Assembly (NCBI GenBank): GCA_964034945.1
Contig: OZ035962.1
Coordinates: forward strand, 12,405,888-12,469,887
Source of the DNA: Chrysopilus asiliformis
Lineage: Eukaryota; Arthropoda; Insecta; Diptera; Rhagionidae
Direction of reading: 5' to 3'
Length of the DNA stretch: 64,000 nucleotides
The notes beneath the pieces are model-generated. The model searched no databases. It was not told where the DNA came from and worked only from the letters and a program-made list of their open reading frames with translations. The position numbers were made by a program, and so were the translations under genes. Below are positions 20,588 to 33,200 of this stretch, piece by piece (positions within the stretch are counted from its first letter, which is position 1; every line of letters begins with the position of its first letter).

Positions 20588-22060
20588 CCGGAGACATCCG
20601 GCACGAGCCGGCATGATCCGGCACGAGCCGGCACGAGTCGGCATGATCCGGCACGAGCCGGCACGAACCGGCATGATCCGGCATCAGCATGATCCGGCAT
20701 CAGCCGGCACGAACCGGCACGAGCCGGCATGATCCGACGAGCCGGCATGATCCGGCATCAACATGATCCGGCATCAGCCGGCACGAACCGGCACGACCCG
20801 GCATGATCCGGCATCAGCCGGCACGAACCGGCACGAGCCGGCATGATCCGGCATCAGCCGGCACGAGCCGGCATGATCCGGCATCAGCCGGCACGAACCG
20901 GCACGAGCCGGCATGATCCGGCATGACCAGGCATCAGCATGATCCGGCATCAGCCGGCATGAACCGGCACGAGCCGGCATGATCCGGCATCAGCATGATC
21001 CGGCATCAGCCGCCATGAACCGGCACGAGCCGGCATGATCTGGCACGAGCCGGCACGAACCGGCATGCATCGGCATGAACCGGCATGAACCGGCATGATC
21101 CGGCATGATCAGGCATCAGCATGATCCGGCATCAGCCGGCACGAACCGGCACGAGCCGGCATGAACCGGCACGAGCCGGCACGAACCGGCACGAGCCGGC
21201 ATGATCCGGCATCAGCATGATCCGGCATCAGCCGGCACGAACCGGCACGAGCCGGTATGATCCGGCATCAGCCGGCACGACCCGGCACGAGCCGGCACGA
21301 CCCGGCACGAGCCGGCATGATCCGGCACGAGCCGGCATGATCCGGCATCAGCCGGCACGAACCGGCACGAGCCGGCATGATCCGGCACGAGCCGGCACGA
21401 ACCGGCACGAGCCGGCATGATCCGACGAGCCGGCATGATCCGGCATCAGCCGGCACGAACCGGCACGAGCCGGCATGAACCGGCACGAGCCGGCATGATC
21501 CAGCATCAGCCGGCATGATCCGGCATGATCCGGCATCAGCCGGCATGATCCGGCACGAGCCGGCACGAGCCGGCATGATCCGGCATCAGCATGATCCGGC
21601 ATCAGCCGGCACGACCCGGCACGAGCCGGCATGATCCGGCACGAGCCGGCATGATCCAGCATCAGCCGGCATGATCCAGCATCAGCCGGCATGATCCGGC
21701 ATCACCCGGCACGAACCGGCACGAGCCGGCATGATCCAGCATCAGCCGGCATGATCCGGCATGATCCGGCATCAGCCGGCATGATCCGGCACGAGCCGGC
21801 ACGAGCCGGCATGATCCGGCATCAGCATGATCCGGCATCAGCCGGCACGACCCGGCACGAGCCGGCATGATCCGGCACGAGCCGGCACGAACCGGCATGA
21901 TCCGGCATCAGCATGATCCGGCATCAGCCGGCACGAACCGGCACGAGCCGGCATGATCCGACGAGCCGGCATGATCCGGCATCAGCATGATCCGGCATCA
22001 GCCGGCACGAACCGGCACGAGCCGGCATGATCCGGCATGATCAGGCATCAGCATGATCCG
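20588..22060 (+). repeat. Array edge domain: single orientation, distinct variants
   Basis: Every unit here has the CACGAG/CATGAT orientation on the plus strand. The edge uses a fused 16-mer CCGGCATCAGCATGAT (no tetramer between CATCAG and CATGAT), a shortened CCGACGAG unit (about 20,735, 21,423 and 21,959), and rare CCAGG/TCAGG variants. CAGCTG is absent. The last fused 16-mer is at about 22,043-22,058 and the first CAGCTG at 22,065-22,070, so the change of variant set is sharp. Confidence 0.9.
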
Positions 22061-25000
22061 GCATCAGCTGGCACGAGCCGGCATGATCCGGCATCAGCTG
22101 GCACGAGCCGGCATGATCCGGCACGATCCGGCATGATCCGGCATCAGCTGGATCGTGCCGGCTCGTGCCAGCTGATGCTGGATCATGCCGGCTCGTGCCG
22201 GCTCGTGCCAGCTGATGCCGGTTCATGCCGGCTCGTGCCGGCTCGTGCCAGCTGATGCTGGATCATGCCGGCTCGTGCCGGCTGATGCCGGATCATGCCG
22301 GCTCGTGCCAGCTGATGCCGGATCATGCCGGCTCGAGCCAGCTGATGCCGGTTCATGCCGGCTCGTGCCGGCTCGTGCCAGCTGATGCTGGATCATGCCG
22401 GCTCGTGCCGGCTCGTGCCGGCTCGTGCCAGCTGATGCCGGTTCATGCCGGCTCGTGCCGGCTCGTGCCAGCTGATGCTGGATCATGCCGGCTCGTGCCG
22501 GTTCGTGCCGGATCGTGCCGGATCATGCCGGCTCGTGCCAGCTGATGCCGGATCATGCCGGCTCATGCCGGCTCGTGCCAGCTGATGCCAGATCATGCCG
22601 GCACGAACCGGCACGAGCCGGCATGATCCGGCATCAGCTGGCACGAGCCGGCATGATCCGGCATCAGCCGGCACGAGCCGGCACGAGCCGGCACGAGCCG
22701 GCATGATCCAGCATCAGCTGGCACGAGCCGGCACGAGCCGGCATGAACCGGCATCAGCTGGCACGAGCCGGCACGAGCCGGCATGAACCGGCATCAGCTG
22801 GCACGAGCCGGCATGATCCGGCATCAGCTGGCACGAGCCGGCATGATCCGGCATCAGCCGGCACGAGCCGGCACGAGCCGGCATGATCCGGCATCAGCTG
22901 GCACGAGCCGGCATGAGCCGGCATCAGCCGGCACGATCCGGCACGAGCCGGCATGATCCAGCATCAGCTGGCACGAGCCGGCACGAGCCGGCATGAACCG
23001 GCATCAGCTGGCACGAGCCGGCATGATCCGGCATCAGCTGGCACGAGCCGGCATGATCCGGCATCAGCCGGCACGAGCCGGCACGAGCCGGCACGAGCCG
23101 GCATATGATCCAGCATCAGCTGGCACAAGCCGGCACGAGCCAGCTGATGCCGGATCATGCCGGCTCGTGCCGGTTCGTGCCGGCTCGTGCCAGCTGATGC
23201 CGGATCATGCCGGCTCGTGCCGGTTCGTGCCGGATCGTGCCGGATCATGCCGGCTCGTGCCGGCTGATGCCGGCTCATGCCGGCTCGTGCCAGCTGATGC
23301 CGGATCATGCCGGCTCATGCCGGCTCGTGCCAGCTGATGCCAGATCATGCCGGCACGAACCGGCACGAGCCGGCATGATCCGGCATCAGCTGGCACGAGC
23401 CGGCATGATCCGGCACGATCCGGCACGAACCGGCACGAGCCGGCATGATCCGGCATCAGCTGGCACGAGCCGGCATGATCCGGCATCAGCCGGCACGAGC
23501 CGGCATGATCCGGCACGATCCGGCACGAACCGGCACGAGCCGGCATGATCCGGCATCAGCTGGCACGAGCCGGCACGAGCCGGCACGAACCGGCACGAGC
23601 CGGCATGATCCGGCATCAGCTGGCTCGTGCCGGCTCGTGCCAGCTGATGCTGGATCATGCCGGCTCATGCCGGTTCGTGCCGGCTCGTGCCAGCTGATGC
23701 CAGATCATGCCGGCTGATGCCGGATCATGCCGGCACGAGCCGGCATGATCCAGCATCAGCTGGCACGAGCCGGCACGAGCCGGCATGAACCGGCATCAGC
23801 TGGCACGAGCCGGCACGAGCCGGCATGATCCAGCATCAGCTGGCACGAGCCGGCACGAACCGGCATGAGCCGGCATGATCCGGCATCAGCCGGCACGAGC
23901 CGGCACGAGCCGGCATGATCCGGCACGATCCGGCACGAACCGGCACGAGCCGGCATGATCCGGCATCAGCCGGCACGAGCCGGCACGAGCCGGCATGATC
24001 CGGCACGAACCGGCACGAGCCGGCATGATCTGGCATCAGCTGGCACGAGCCGGCATGAGCCGGCATGATCCGGCATCAGCTGGCACGAGCCGGCACGAGC
24101 CGGCATGATCCAGCATCAGCTGGCACGAGCCGGCACGAGCTGGCATGAACCGGCATCAGCTGGCACGAGCCGGCACGAGCCGGCATGATCCAGCATCAGC
24201 TGGCACGAGCCGGCACGAGCCAGCTGATGCCGGATCATGCCGGCTCGTGCCGGTTCGTGCCGGCTCGTGCCAGCTGATGCCGGATCATGCCGGCTCGTGC
24301 CGGCTCGTGCCGGCTGATGCCGGATCATGCCGGCACGAGCCAGCTGATGCCGGATCATGCCGGCTCGTGCCGGTTCGTGCCGGATCGTGCCGGCTCGTGC
24401 CGGCTCGTGCCAGCTGATGCCGGTTCATGCCGGCTCGTGCCAGCTGATGCTGGATCATGCCGGCTCGTGCCGGCTCGTGCCGGCTCGTGCCGGCTGATGC
24501 CGGATCATGCCGGCTCGTGCCGGTTCGTGCCGGATCATGCCGGCTCGTGCCGGCTCGTGCCGGCTGATGCCGGATCATGCCGGCTCGTGCCGGTTCGTGC
24601 CGGATCGTGCCGGATCATGCCGGCTCGTGCCGGCTCGTGCCAGCTGATGCCGGTTCATGCCGGCTCGTGCCGGCTCGTGCCAGCTGATGCCGGTTCATGC
24701 CGGCTCGTGCCGGCTCGTGCCAGCTGATGCCGGATCATGCCGGCTCCTGCCGGCTCGTGCCGGCTCGTGCCAGCTGATGCCGGATCATGCCGGCTCATGC
24801 CGGCTCATGCCAGCTGATGCCAGATCATGCCGGCACGAACCGGCACGAGCCGGCATGATCCGGCATCAGCTGGCACGAGCCGGCATGATCCGGCACGATC
24901 CGGCACGAACCGGCACGAGCCGGCATGATCCGGCATCAGCTGGCACGAGCCGGCACGAACCGGCACGAGCCGGCATGATCCGGCATCAGCTGGCTCGTGC

Positions 25001-26579
25001 CGGCTCGTGCCAGCTGATGCTGGATCATGCCGGCTCGTGCCGGCTCGTGCCAGCTGATGCCGGTTCATGCCGGCTCGTGCCGGCTCGTGCCAGCTGATGC
25101 TGGATCATGCCGGCTCGTGCCGGCTCGTGCCGGCTGATGCCGGATCATGCCGGCTCGTGCCAGCTGATGCCGGATCATGCCGGCTCGTGCCGGTTCGTGC
25201 CGGATCGTGCCGGCTCGTGCCAGCTGATGCCGGATCATGCCGGCTCATGCCGGCTCGTGCCAGCTGATGCCAGATCATTCCGGCACGAACCGGCACGAGC
25301 CGGCATGATCCGGCATCAGCTGGCACGAGCCGGCATGATCCGGCACGATTCGGCACGAACCGGCACGAGCCGGCATGATCCGGCATCAGCTGGCACGAGC
25401 CGGCATGATCTGGCATCAGCCGGCACGAGCCGGCATGATCCGGCACGATCCGGCACGAACCGGCACGAGCCGGCATGATCCAGCATCAGCTGGCACGAGC
25501 CGGCACGAGCCGGCATGATCCGGCATCAGCTGGCTCGTGCCGGCTCGTGCCAGCTGATGCTGGATCATGCCGGCTCGTGCCGGCTCGTGCCAGCTGATGC
25601 TGGATCATGCCGGCTCGTGCCGGCTCGTGCCGGCTCGTGCCAGCTGATGCCGGTTCATGCCGGCTCGTGCCGGCTCGTGCCGGCTCGTGCCAGCTGATGC
25701 TGGATCATGCCGGCTCGTGCCGGCTCGTGCCGGCTGATGCCGGATCATGCCGGCTCGTGCCAGCTGATGCCGGATCATGCCGGCTCGTGCCAGCTGATGC
25801 CGGTTCATGCCGGCTCGTGCCGGCTCGTGCCAGCTGATGCTGGATCATGCCGGCTCGTGCCGGCTCGTGCCGGCTCGTGCCGGCTCGTGCCAGCTGATGC
25901 CGGTTCATGCCGGCTCGTGCCGGCTCGTGCCAGCTGATGCTGGATCATGCCGGCTCGTGCCGGCTCGTGCCAGCTGATGCTGGATCATGCCGGCTCGTGC
26001 CGGCTCGTGCCGGCTGATGCCGGATCATGCCGGCTCGTGCCAGCTGATGCCGGATCATGCCGGCTCGTGCCGGTTCGTGCCGGATCGTGCCGGATCATGC
26101 CGGCTCGTGCAAGCTCGTGCCAGCTGATGCCGGATCATGCCGGCTCATGCCGGCTCGTGCCAGCTGATGCCAGATCATGCCGGCACGAACCGGCACGAGC
26201 CGGCATGATCCGGCATCAGCTGGCACGAGCCGGCATGATCCGGCATCAGCCGGCACGAGCCGGCACGAGCCGGCATGATCCAGCATCAGCTGGCACGAGC
26301 CGGCACGATCCGGCATGAACCGGCATCAGCTGGCACGAGCCGGCACGAGCCGGCATGATCCAGCATCAGCTGGCACGAGCCGGCACGAGCCGGCATGAAC
26401 CGGCATCAGCTGGCACGAGCCGGCATGATCCGGCATCAGCTGGCACGAGCCGGCATGATCCGGCATCAGCCGGCACGAGCTGGCACGAGCCGGCACGAGC
26501 CGGCATGATCCAGCATCAGCTGGCACGAGCCGGCACGAGCCAGCTGATGCCGGATCATGCCGGCTCGTGCCGGTTCGTG

Positions 26580-29500
26580 CCGGCTCGTGCCAGCTGATGC
26601 CGGATCATGCCGGCTCATGCCGGCTCGTGCCAGCTGATGCCGGTTCATGCCGGCTCGTGCCGGCTCGTGCCAGCTGATGCTGGATCATGCCGGCACGAAC
26701 CGGCACGAGCCGGCATGATCCGGCATCAGCTGGCACGAACCGGCACGAACCGGCACGAGCCGGCATGATCCAGCATCAGCTGGCACGAGCCGGCACGAGC
26801 CGGCATGAACCGGCATCAGCTGGCACGAGCCGGCACGAGCCGGCACGATCCGGCACGAACCGGCACGAGCCGGCATGATCCGGCATCAGCTGGCACGAGC
26901 CGGCACGAGCCGGCACGATCCGGCACGAACCGGCACGAGCCGGCATGATCCGGCATCAGCTGGCTCGTGCCGGCATGATCCGGCATCAGCCGGCACGAGC
27001 CGGCACGAGCCGGCATGATCCGGCATCAGCTGGCACGAGCCGGCACGAACCGGCACGAGCCGGCATGATCCGGCATCAGCTGGCTCGTGCCGGCTCGTGC
27101 CAGCTGATGCTGGATCATGCCGGCTCGTGCCGGCTCGTGCCGGTTCGTGCCGGATCGTGCCGGATCATGCCGGCTCGTGCCGGTTCGTGCCGGATCGTGC
27201 CGGATCATGCCGGCTCGTGCCGGCTCGTGCCAGCTGATGCCGGATCATGCCGGCTCATGCCGGCTCGTGCCAGCTGATGCCAGATCATGCCGGCACGAAC
27301 CGGCACGAGCCGGCATGATCCGGCATCAGCTGGCACGAGCCGGCACGAACCGGCACGAGCCGGCATGATCCAGCATCAGCTGGCACGAGCCGGCACGAGC
27401 CGGCATGAACCGGCATCAGCTGGCACGAGCCGGCACGAGCCGGCACGATCCGGCACGAACCGGCACGAGCCGGCATGATCCAGCATCAGCTGGCACGAGC
27501 CGGCACGAGCCGGCATGAACCGGCATCAGCTCGTGCCGGCTCGTGCCAGCTGATGCCGGTTCATGCCGGCTCGTGCCGGCTCGTGCCAGCTGATGCTGTA
27601 TCATGCCGGCTCGTGCCGGCTCGTGCCGGCTCGTGCCGGCTGATGCCGGATCATGCCGGGTCGTGCCAGCTGATGCTGTATCATGCCGGCTCGTGCCGGC
27701 TGATGCCGGATCATGCCGGCTCGTGCCAGCTGATGCCGGATCATGCCGGCTCGTGCCGGTTCGTGCCGGATCGTGCCGGATCATGCCGGCTCGTGCCGGC
27801 TCGTGCCAGCTGATGCCGGATCATGCCGGCTCATGCCGGCTCGTGCCAGCTGATGCCAGATCATGCCGGCACGAACCGGCACGAGCCGGCATGATCCGGC
27901 ATCAGCTGGCACGAGCCGGCATGATCCGGCACGATCCGGCACGAACCGGCACGAGCCGGCATGATCCGGCATCAGCTGGCACGAGCCGGCATGATCCGGC
28001 ATCAGCTGGCACGAGCCGGCATGATCCGGCACGATCCGGCACGAACCGGCACGAGCCGGCATGATCCGGCATCAGCTGGCACGAACCGGCACGAGCCGGC
28101 ATGATCCGGCATCAGCTGGCACGAGCCGGCACGAACCGGCACGAGCCGGCATGATCCGGCATCAGCTGGCATGAGCCGGCACGAACCGGCACGAGCCGGC
28201 ATTATCCGGCATCAGCTGGCTCGTGCCGGCTCGTGCCAGCTGATGCTGGATCATGCCGGCTCGTGCCGGCTCTTGCCAGCTGATGCCGGTTCATGCCGGC
28301 TCGTGCCGGCTCGTGCCAGCTGATGCCGGATCATGCCGGCTCGTGCCGGTTCGTGCCGGCTCGTGCCAGCTGATGCCGGATCATGCCGGCTCGTGCCGGT
28401 TCGTGCCGGATCGTGCCGGATCATGCCGGCTCGTGCCGGCTGATGCCGGCTCATGCCGGCTCGTGCCAGCTGATGCCGGATCATGCCGGCTCATGCCGGC
28501 TCGTGCCAGCTGATGCCGGTTCATGCCGGCTCGTGCCGGCTCGTGCCAGCTGATGCTGGATCATGCCGGCACGAACCGGCACGAGCCGGCATGATCCGGC
28601 ATCAGCTGGCACGAACCGGCACGAACCGGCACGAGCCGGCATGATCCAGCATCAGCTGGCACGAGCCGGCACGAGCCGGCATGAACCGGCATCAGCTGGC
28701 ACGAGCCGGCACGAGCCGGCACGATCCGGCACGAACCGGCACGAGCCGGCATGATCCGGCATCAGCTGGCACGAGCCGGCACGAGCCGGCACGATCCGGC
28801 ACGAACCGGCACGAGCCGGCATGATCCGGCATCAGCTGGCTCGTGCCGGCATGATCCGGCATCAGCCGGCACGAGCCGGCACGAGCCGGCATGATCCGGC
28901 ATCAGCTGGCACGAGCCGGCACGAACCGGCACGAGCCGGCATGATCCGGCATCAGCTGGCTCGTGCCGGCTCGTGCCAGCTGATGCTGGATCATGCCGGC
29001 TCGTGCCGGCTCGTGCCGGTTCGTGCCGGATCGTGCCGGATCATGCCGGCTCGTGCCGGTTCGTGCCGGATCGTGCCGGATCATGCCGGCTCGTGCCGGC
29101 TCGTGCCAGCTGATGCCGGATCATGCCGGCTCATGCCGGCTCGTGCCAGCTGATGCCAGATCATGCCGGCACGAACCGGCACGAGCCGGCATGATCCGGC
29201 ATCAGCTGGCACGAGCCGGCACGAACCGGCACGAGCCGGCATGATCCAGCATCAGCTGGCACGAGCCGGCACGAGCCGGCATGAACCGGCATCAGCTGGC
29301 ACGAGCCGGCACGAGCCGGCACGATCCGGCACGAACCGGCACGAGCCGGCATGATCCAGCATCAGCTGGCACGAGCCGGCACGAGCCGGCATGAACCGGC
29401 ATCAGCTCGTGCCGGCTCGTGCCAGCTGATGCCGGTTCATGCCGGCTCGTGCCGGCTCGTGCCAGCTGATGCTGTATCATGCCGGCTCGTGCCGGCTCGT

Positions 29501-30226
29501 GCCGGCTCGTGCCGGCTGATGCCGGATCATGCCGGGTCGTGCCAGCTGATGCTGTATCATGCCGGCTCGTGCCGGCTCGTGCCGGCTCGTGCCGGCTGAT
29601 GCCGGATCATGCCGGCTCGTGCCAGCTGATGCCGGATCATGCCGGCTCGTGCCGGTTCGTGCCGGATCGTGCCGGATCATGCCGGCTCGTGCCGGCTCGT
29701 GCCAGCTGATGCCGGATCATGCCGGCTCATGCCGGCTCGTGCCAGCTGATGCCAGATCATGCCGGCACGAACCGGCACGAGCCGGCATGATCCGGCATCA
29801 GCTGGCACGAGCCGGCATGATCCGGCACGATCCGGCACGAACCGGCACGAGCCGGCATGATCCGGCATCAGCTGGCACGAGCCGGCATGATCCGGCATCA
29901 GCTGGCACGAGCCGGCATGATCCGGCACGATCCGGCACGAACCGGCACGAGCCGGCATGATCCGGCATCAGCTGGCACGAACCGGCACGAGCCGGCATGA
30001 TCCGGCATCAGCTGGCACGAGCCGGCACGAACCGGCACGAGCCGGCATGATCCGGCATCAGCTGGCATGAGCCGGCACGAACCGGCACGAGCCGGCATTA
30101 TCCGGCATCAGCTGGCTCGTGCCGGCTCGTGCCAGCTGATGCTGGATCATGCCGGCTCGTGCCGGCTCGTGCCAGCTGATGCCGGTTCATGCCGGCTCGT
30201 GCCGGCTCGTGCCAGCTGATGCTGGA
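26580..30226. repeat. Tandem duplication of ~1.9 kb within the array
   Basis: 26,580-28,330 recurs at 28,456-30,226. The offset is 1,876 bp up to about 27,700 and 1,896 bp beyond it, a 20-bp indel. Shared rare markers include the zero-linker CATCAGCTCGTG (27,525-27,536 / 29,401-29,412) and CATTATCCGG (about 28,200 / 30,096). Confidence 0.85.
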
Positions 30227-33200
30227 TCATGCCGGCTCGTGCCGGCTCGTGCCGGCTGATGCCGGATCATGCCGGCTCGTGCCGGTTCGTGCCGGATCGT
30301 GCCGGATCATGCCGGCTCGTGCCGGCTCGTGCCAGCTGATGCCGGATCATGCCGGCTCATGCCGGCTCGTGCCAGCTGATGCCAGATCATGCCGGCACGA
30401 ACCGGCACGAGCCGGCATGATCCGGCATCAGCTGGCACGAACCGGCACGAACCGGCACGAGCCGGCATGATCCAGCATCAGCTGACACGAGCCGGCACGA
30501 GCCGGCATGAACCGGCATCAGCTGGCACGAGCCGGCACGAGCCGGCACGATCCGGCACGAACCGGCACGAGCCGGCATGATCCGGCATCAGCTGGCACGA
30601 GCCGGCACGAACCGGCACGAGCCGGCATGATCCAGCATCAGCTGGCACGAGCCGGCACGAGCCGGCATGAACCGGCATCAGCTGGCACGAGCCGGCACGA
30701 GCCGGCACGATCCGGCACGAACCGGCACGAGCCGGCATCAGCTGGCTGGTGCCGGCTCGTGCCAGCTGATGCTGGATCATGCCGGCTCGTGCCGGCTCGT
30801 GCCAGCTGATGCCGGTTCATGCCGGCTCGTGCCGGCTCGTGCCGGCTCGTGCCAGCTGATGCTGTATCATGCCGGCTCGTGCCGGCTCGTGCCGGCTGAT
30901 GCCGGATCATGCCGGCTCGTGCCAGCTGATGCCGGATCATGCAGGCTCGTGCCGGTTCGTGCCGGATCGTGCCGGATCATGCCGGCTCGTGCCGGTTCGT
31001 GCCGGATCGTGCCAGATCATGCCGGCACGAACCGGCACGAGCCGGCATGATCCGGCATCAGCTGGCACGAGCCGGCACGAACCGGCACGAGCCGGCATGA
31101 TCCAGCATCAGCTGGCACGAGCCGGCACGAGCCGGCATGAACCGGAATCAGCTGGCACGAGCCGGCACGAGCCGGCACGATCCGGCACGAACCGGCACGA
31201 GCCGGCATGATCCAGCATCAGCTGGCACGAGCCGGCACGAGCCGGCATGAACCGGCATCAGCTGGCACGAGCCGGCACGAGCCGGCACGATCCGGCACGA
31301 ACCGGCACGAGCCGGCATGATCCGGCATCAGCTGGCTCGTGCCGGCTCGTGCCAGCTGATGCCGGTTCATGCCGGCTCGTGCCGGCTCGTGCCAGCTGAT
31401 GCTGTGGCACGAGCCGGCATGATCCGGCATCAGCTGGCTCGTGCCGGCATGATCCGGCATCAGCTGGCTCGTGCCGGCATGATCCGGCATCAGCCGGCAC
31501 GAGCCGGCACGAGCCGGCATGATCCGGCATCAGCTGGCACGAGCCGGCACGAACCGGCACGAGCCGGCATGATCCGGCATCAGCTGGCTGGTGCCGGCTC
31601 GTGCCAGCTGATGCTGGATCATGCCGGCTCGTGCCGGCTCGTGCCAGCTGATGCCGGTTCATGCCGGCTCGTGCCGGCTCGTGCCAGCTGATGCTGTATC
31701 ATGCCGGCTCGTGCCGGCATGATCCGGCACGATCCGGCACGAACCGGCACGAGCCGGCATGATCCGGCATCAGCCGGCACGAGCCGGCACGAGCCGGCAT
31801 GATCCGGCACGAACCGGCACGAGCCGGCATGATCCGGCATGATCCGGCATCAGCTGGCACGAGCCGGCACGAACCGGCACGAGCCGGCATGAACCGGCAT
31901 CAGCTGGCACGAGCCGGCATGAACCGGCATCAGCTGGCACGAGCCGGCACGAGCCGGCATGATCCAGCATCAGCTGGCACGAGCCGGCACGAGCCGGCAT
32001 GATCCGGCACGATCCGGCACGAACCGGCACGAGCCGGCATGATCCGGCATCAGCTGGCACGAGCCGGCACGAACCGGCACGAGCCGGCATGAACCGGCAT
32101 CAGCTGGCACGAGCCGGCACGAGCCGGCACGATCCGGCACGAACCGGCACGAGCCGGCATGATCCGGCATCAGCTGGCTCGTGCCGGCATGATCCGGCAT
32201 CAGCCGGCACGAGCCGGCACGAGCCGGCACGAGCCGGCATGATCCGGCATCAGCCGGCACGAGCCGGCACGAGCCGGGATTATCCGGCATCAGCCGGCTC
32301 GTGCCAGCTGATGCCGGATCATGCCGGCTCATGCCGGTTCGTGCCGGCTCGTGCCAGCTGATGCCGGATCATGCCGGCTCGTGCCGGTTCGTGCCGGATC
32401 GTGCCGGATCATGCCGGCTCGTGCCGGCTCGTGCCGGCTCGTGCCGGATCATGCCGGCTCATGCTGGTTCGTGCCGGCTCGTGCCAGCTGATGCCGGATC
32501 ATGCCAGCTGATGCCGGATCATGCCGGCTCATGCCGGTTCGTGCCGGCTCGTGCCAGCTGATGCTGGATCATGCCGGCTCGTGCCGGCTCGTGCCAGCTG
32601 ATGCCGGTTCATGCCGGCTCGTGCCAGCTGATGCTGGATCATGCCGGCTCGTGCCGGCTCGTGCCAGCTGATGCCGGTTCATGCCGGCTCGTGCCAGCTG
32701 ATGCTGGATCATGCCGGCTCGTGCCGGTTCGTGCCGGCATGATCCGGCATCAGCCGGCACGAACCGGCTCGAGCCGGCATGATCTGGCATCAGCTGGCAC
32801 GAGCCGGCACGAGCCGGCATGAACCGGCATGAACCGGCATCAGCTGGCACGAGCCGGCACGAGCCAGCTGATGCTGGATCATGCCGGCTCGTGCCGGCTC
32901 GTGCCAGCTGATGCCGGATCATGCCAGCTGATGCCGGATCATGCCGGCTCATGCCGGTTCGTGCCGGCTCGTGCCAGCTGATGCTGGATCATGCCGGCTC
33001 GTGCCGGCTCGTGCCAGCTGATGCCGGTTCATGCCGGCTCGTGCCAGCTGATGCTGGATCATGCCGGCTCGTGCCGGCTCGTGCCAGCTGATGCCGGCTC
33101 GTGCCGGCTCGTGCCAGCTGATGCTGGATCATGCCGGCTCGTGCCGGCTCGTGCCGGCTCGTGCCGGCTGATGCCGGATCATGCCGGCTCGTGCCAGCTG

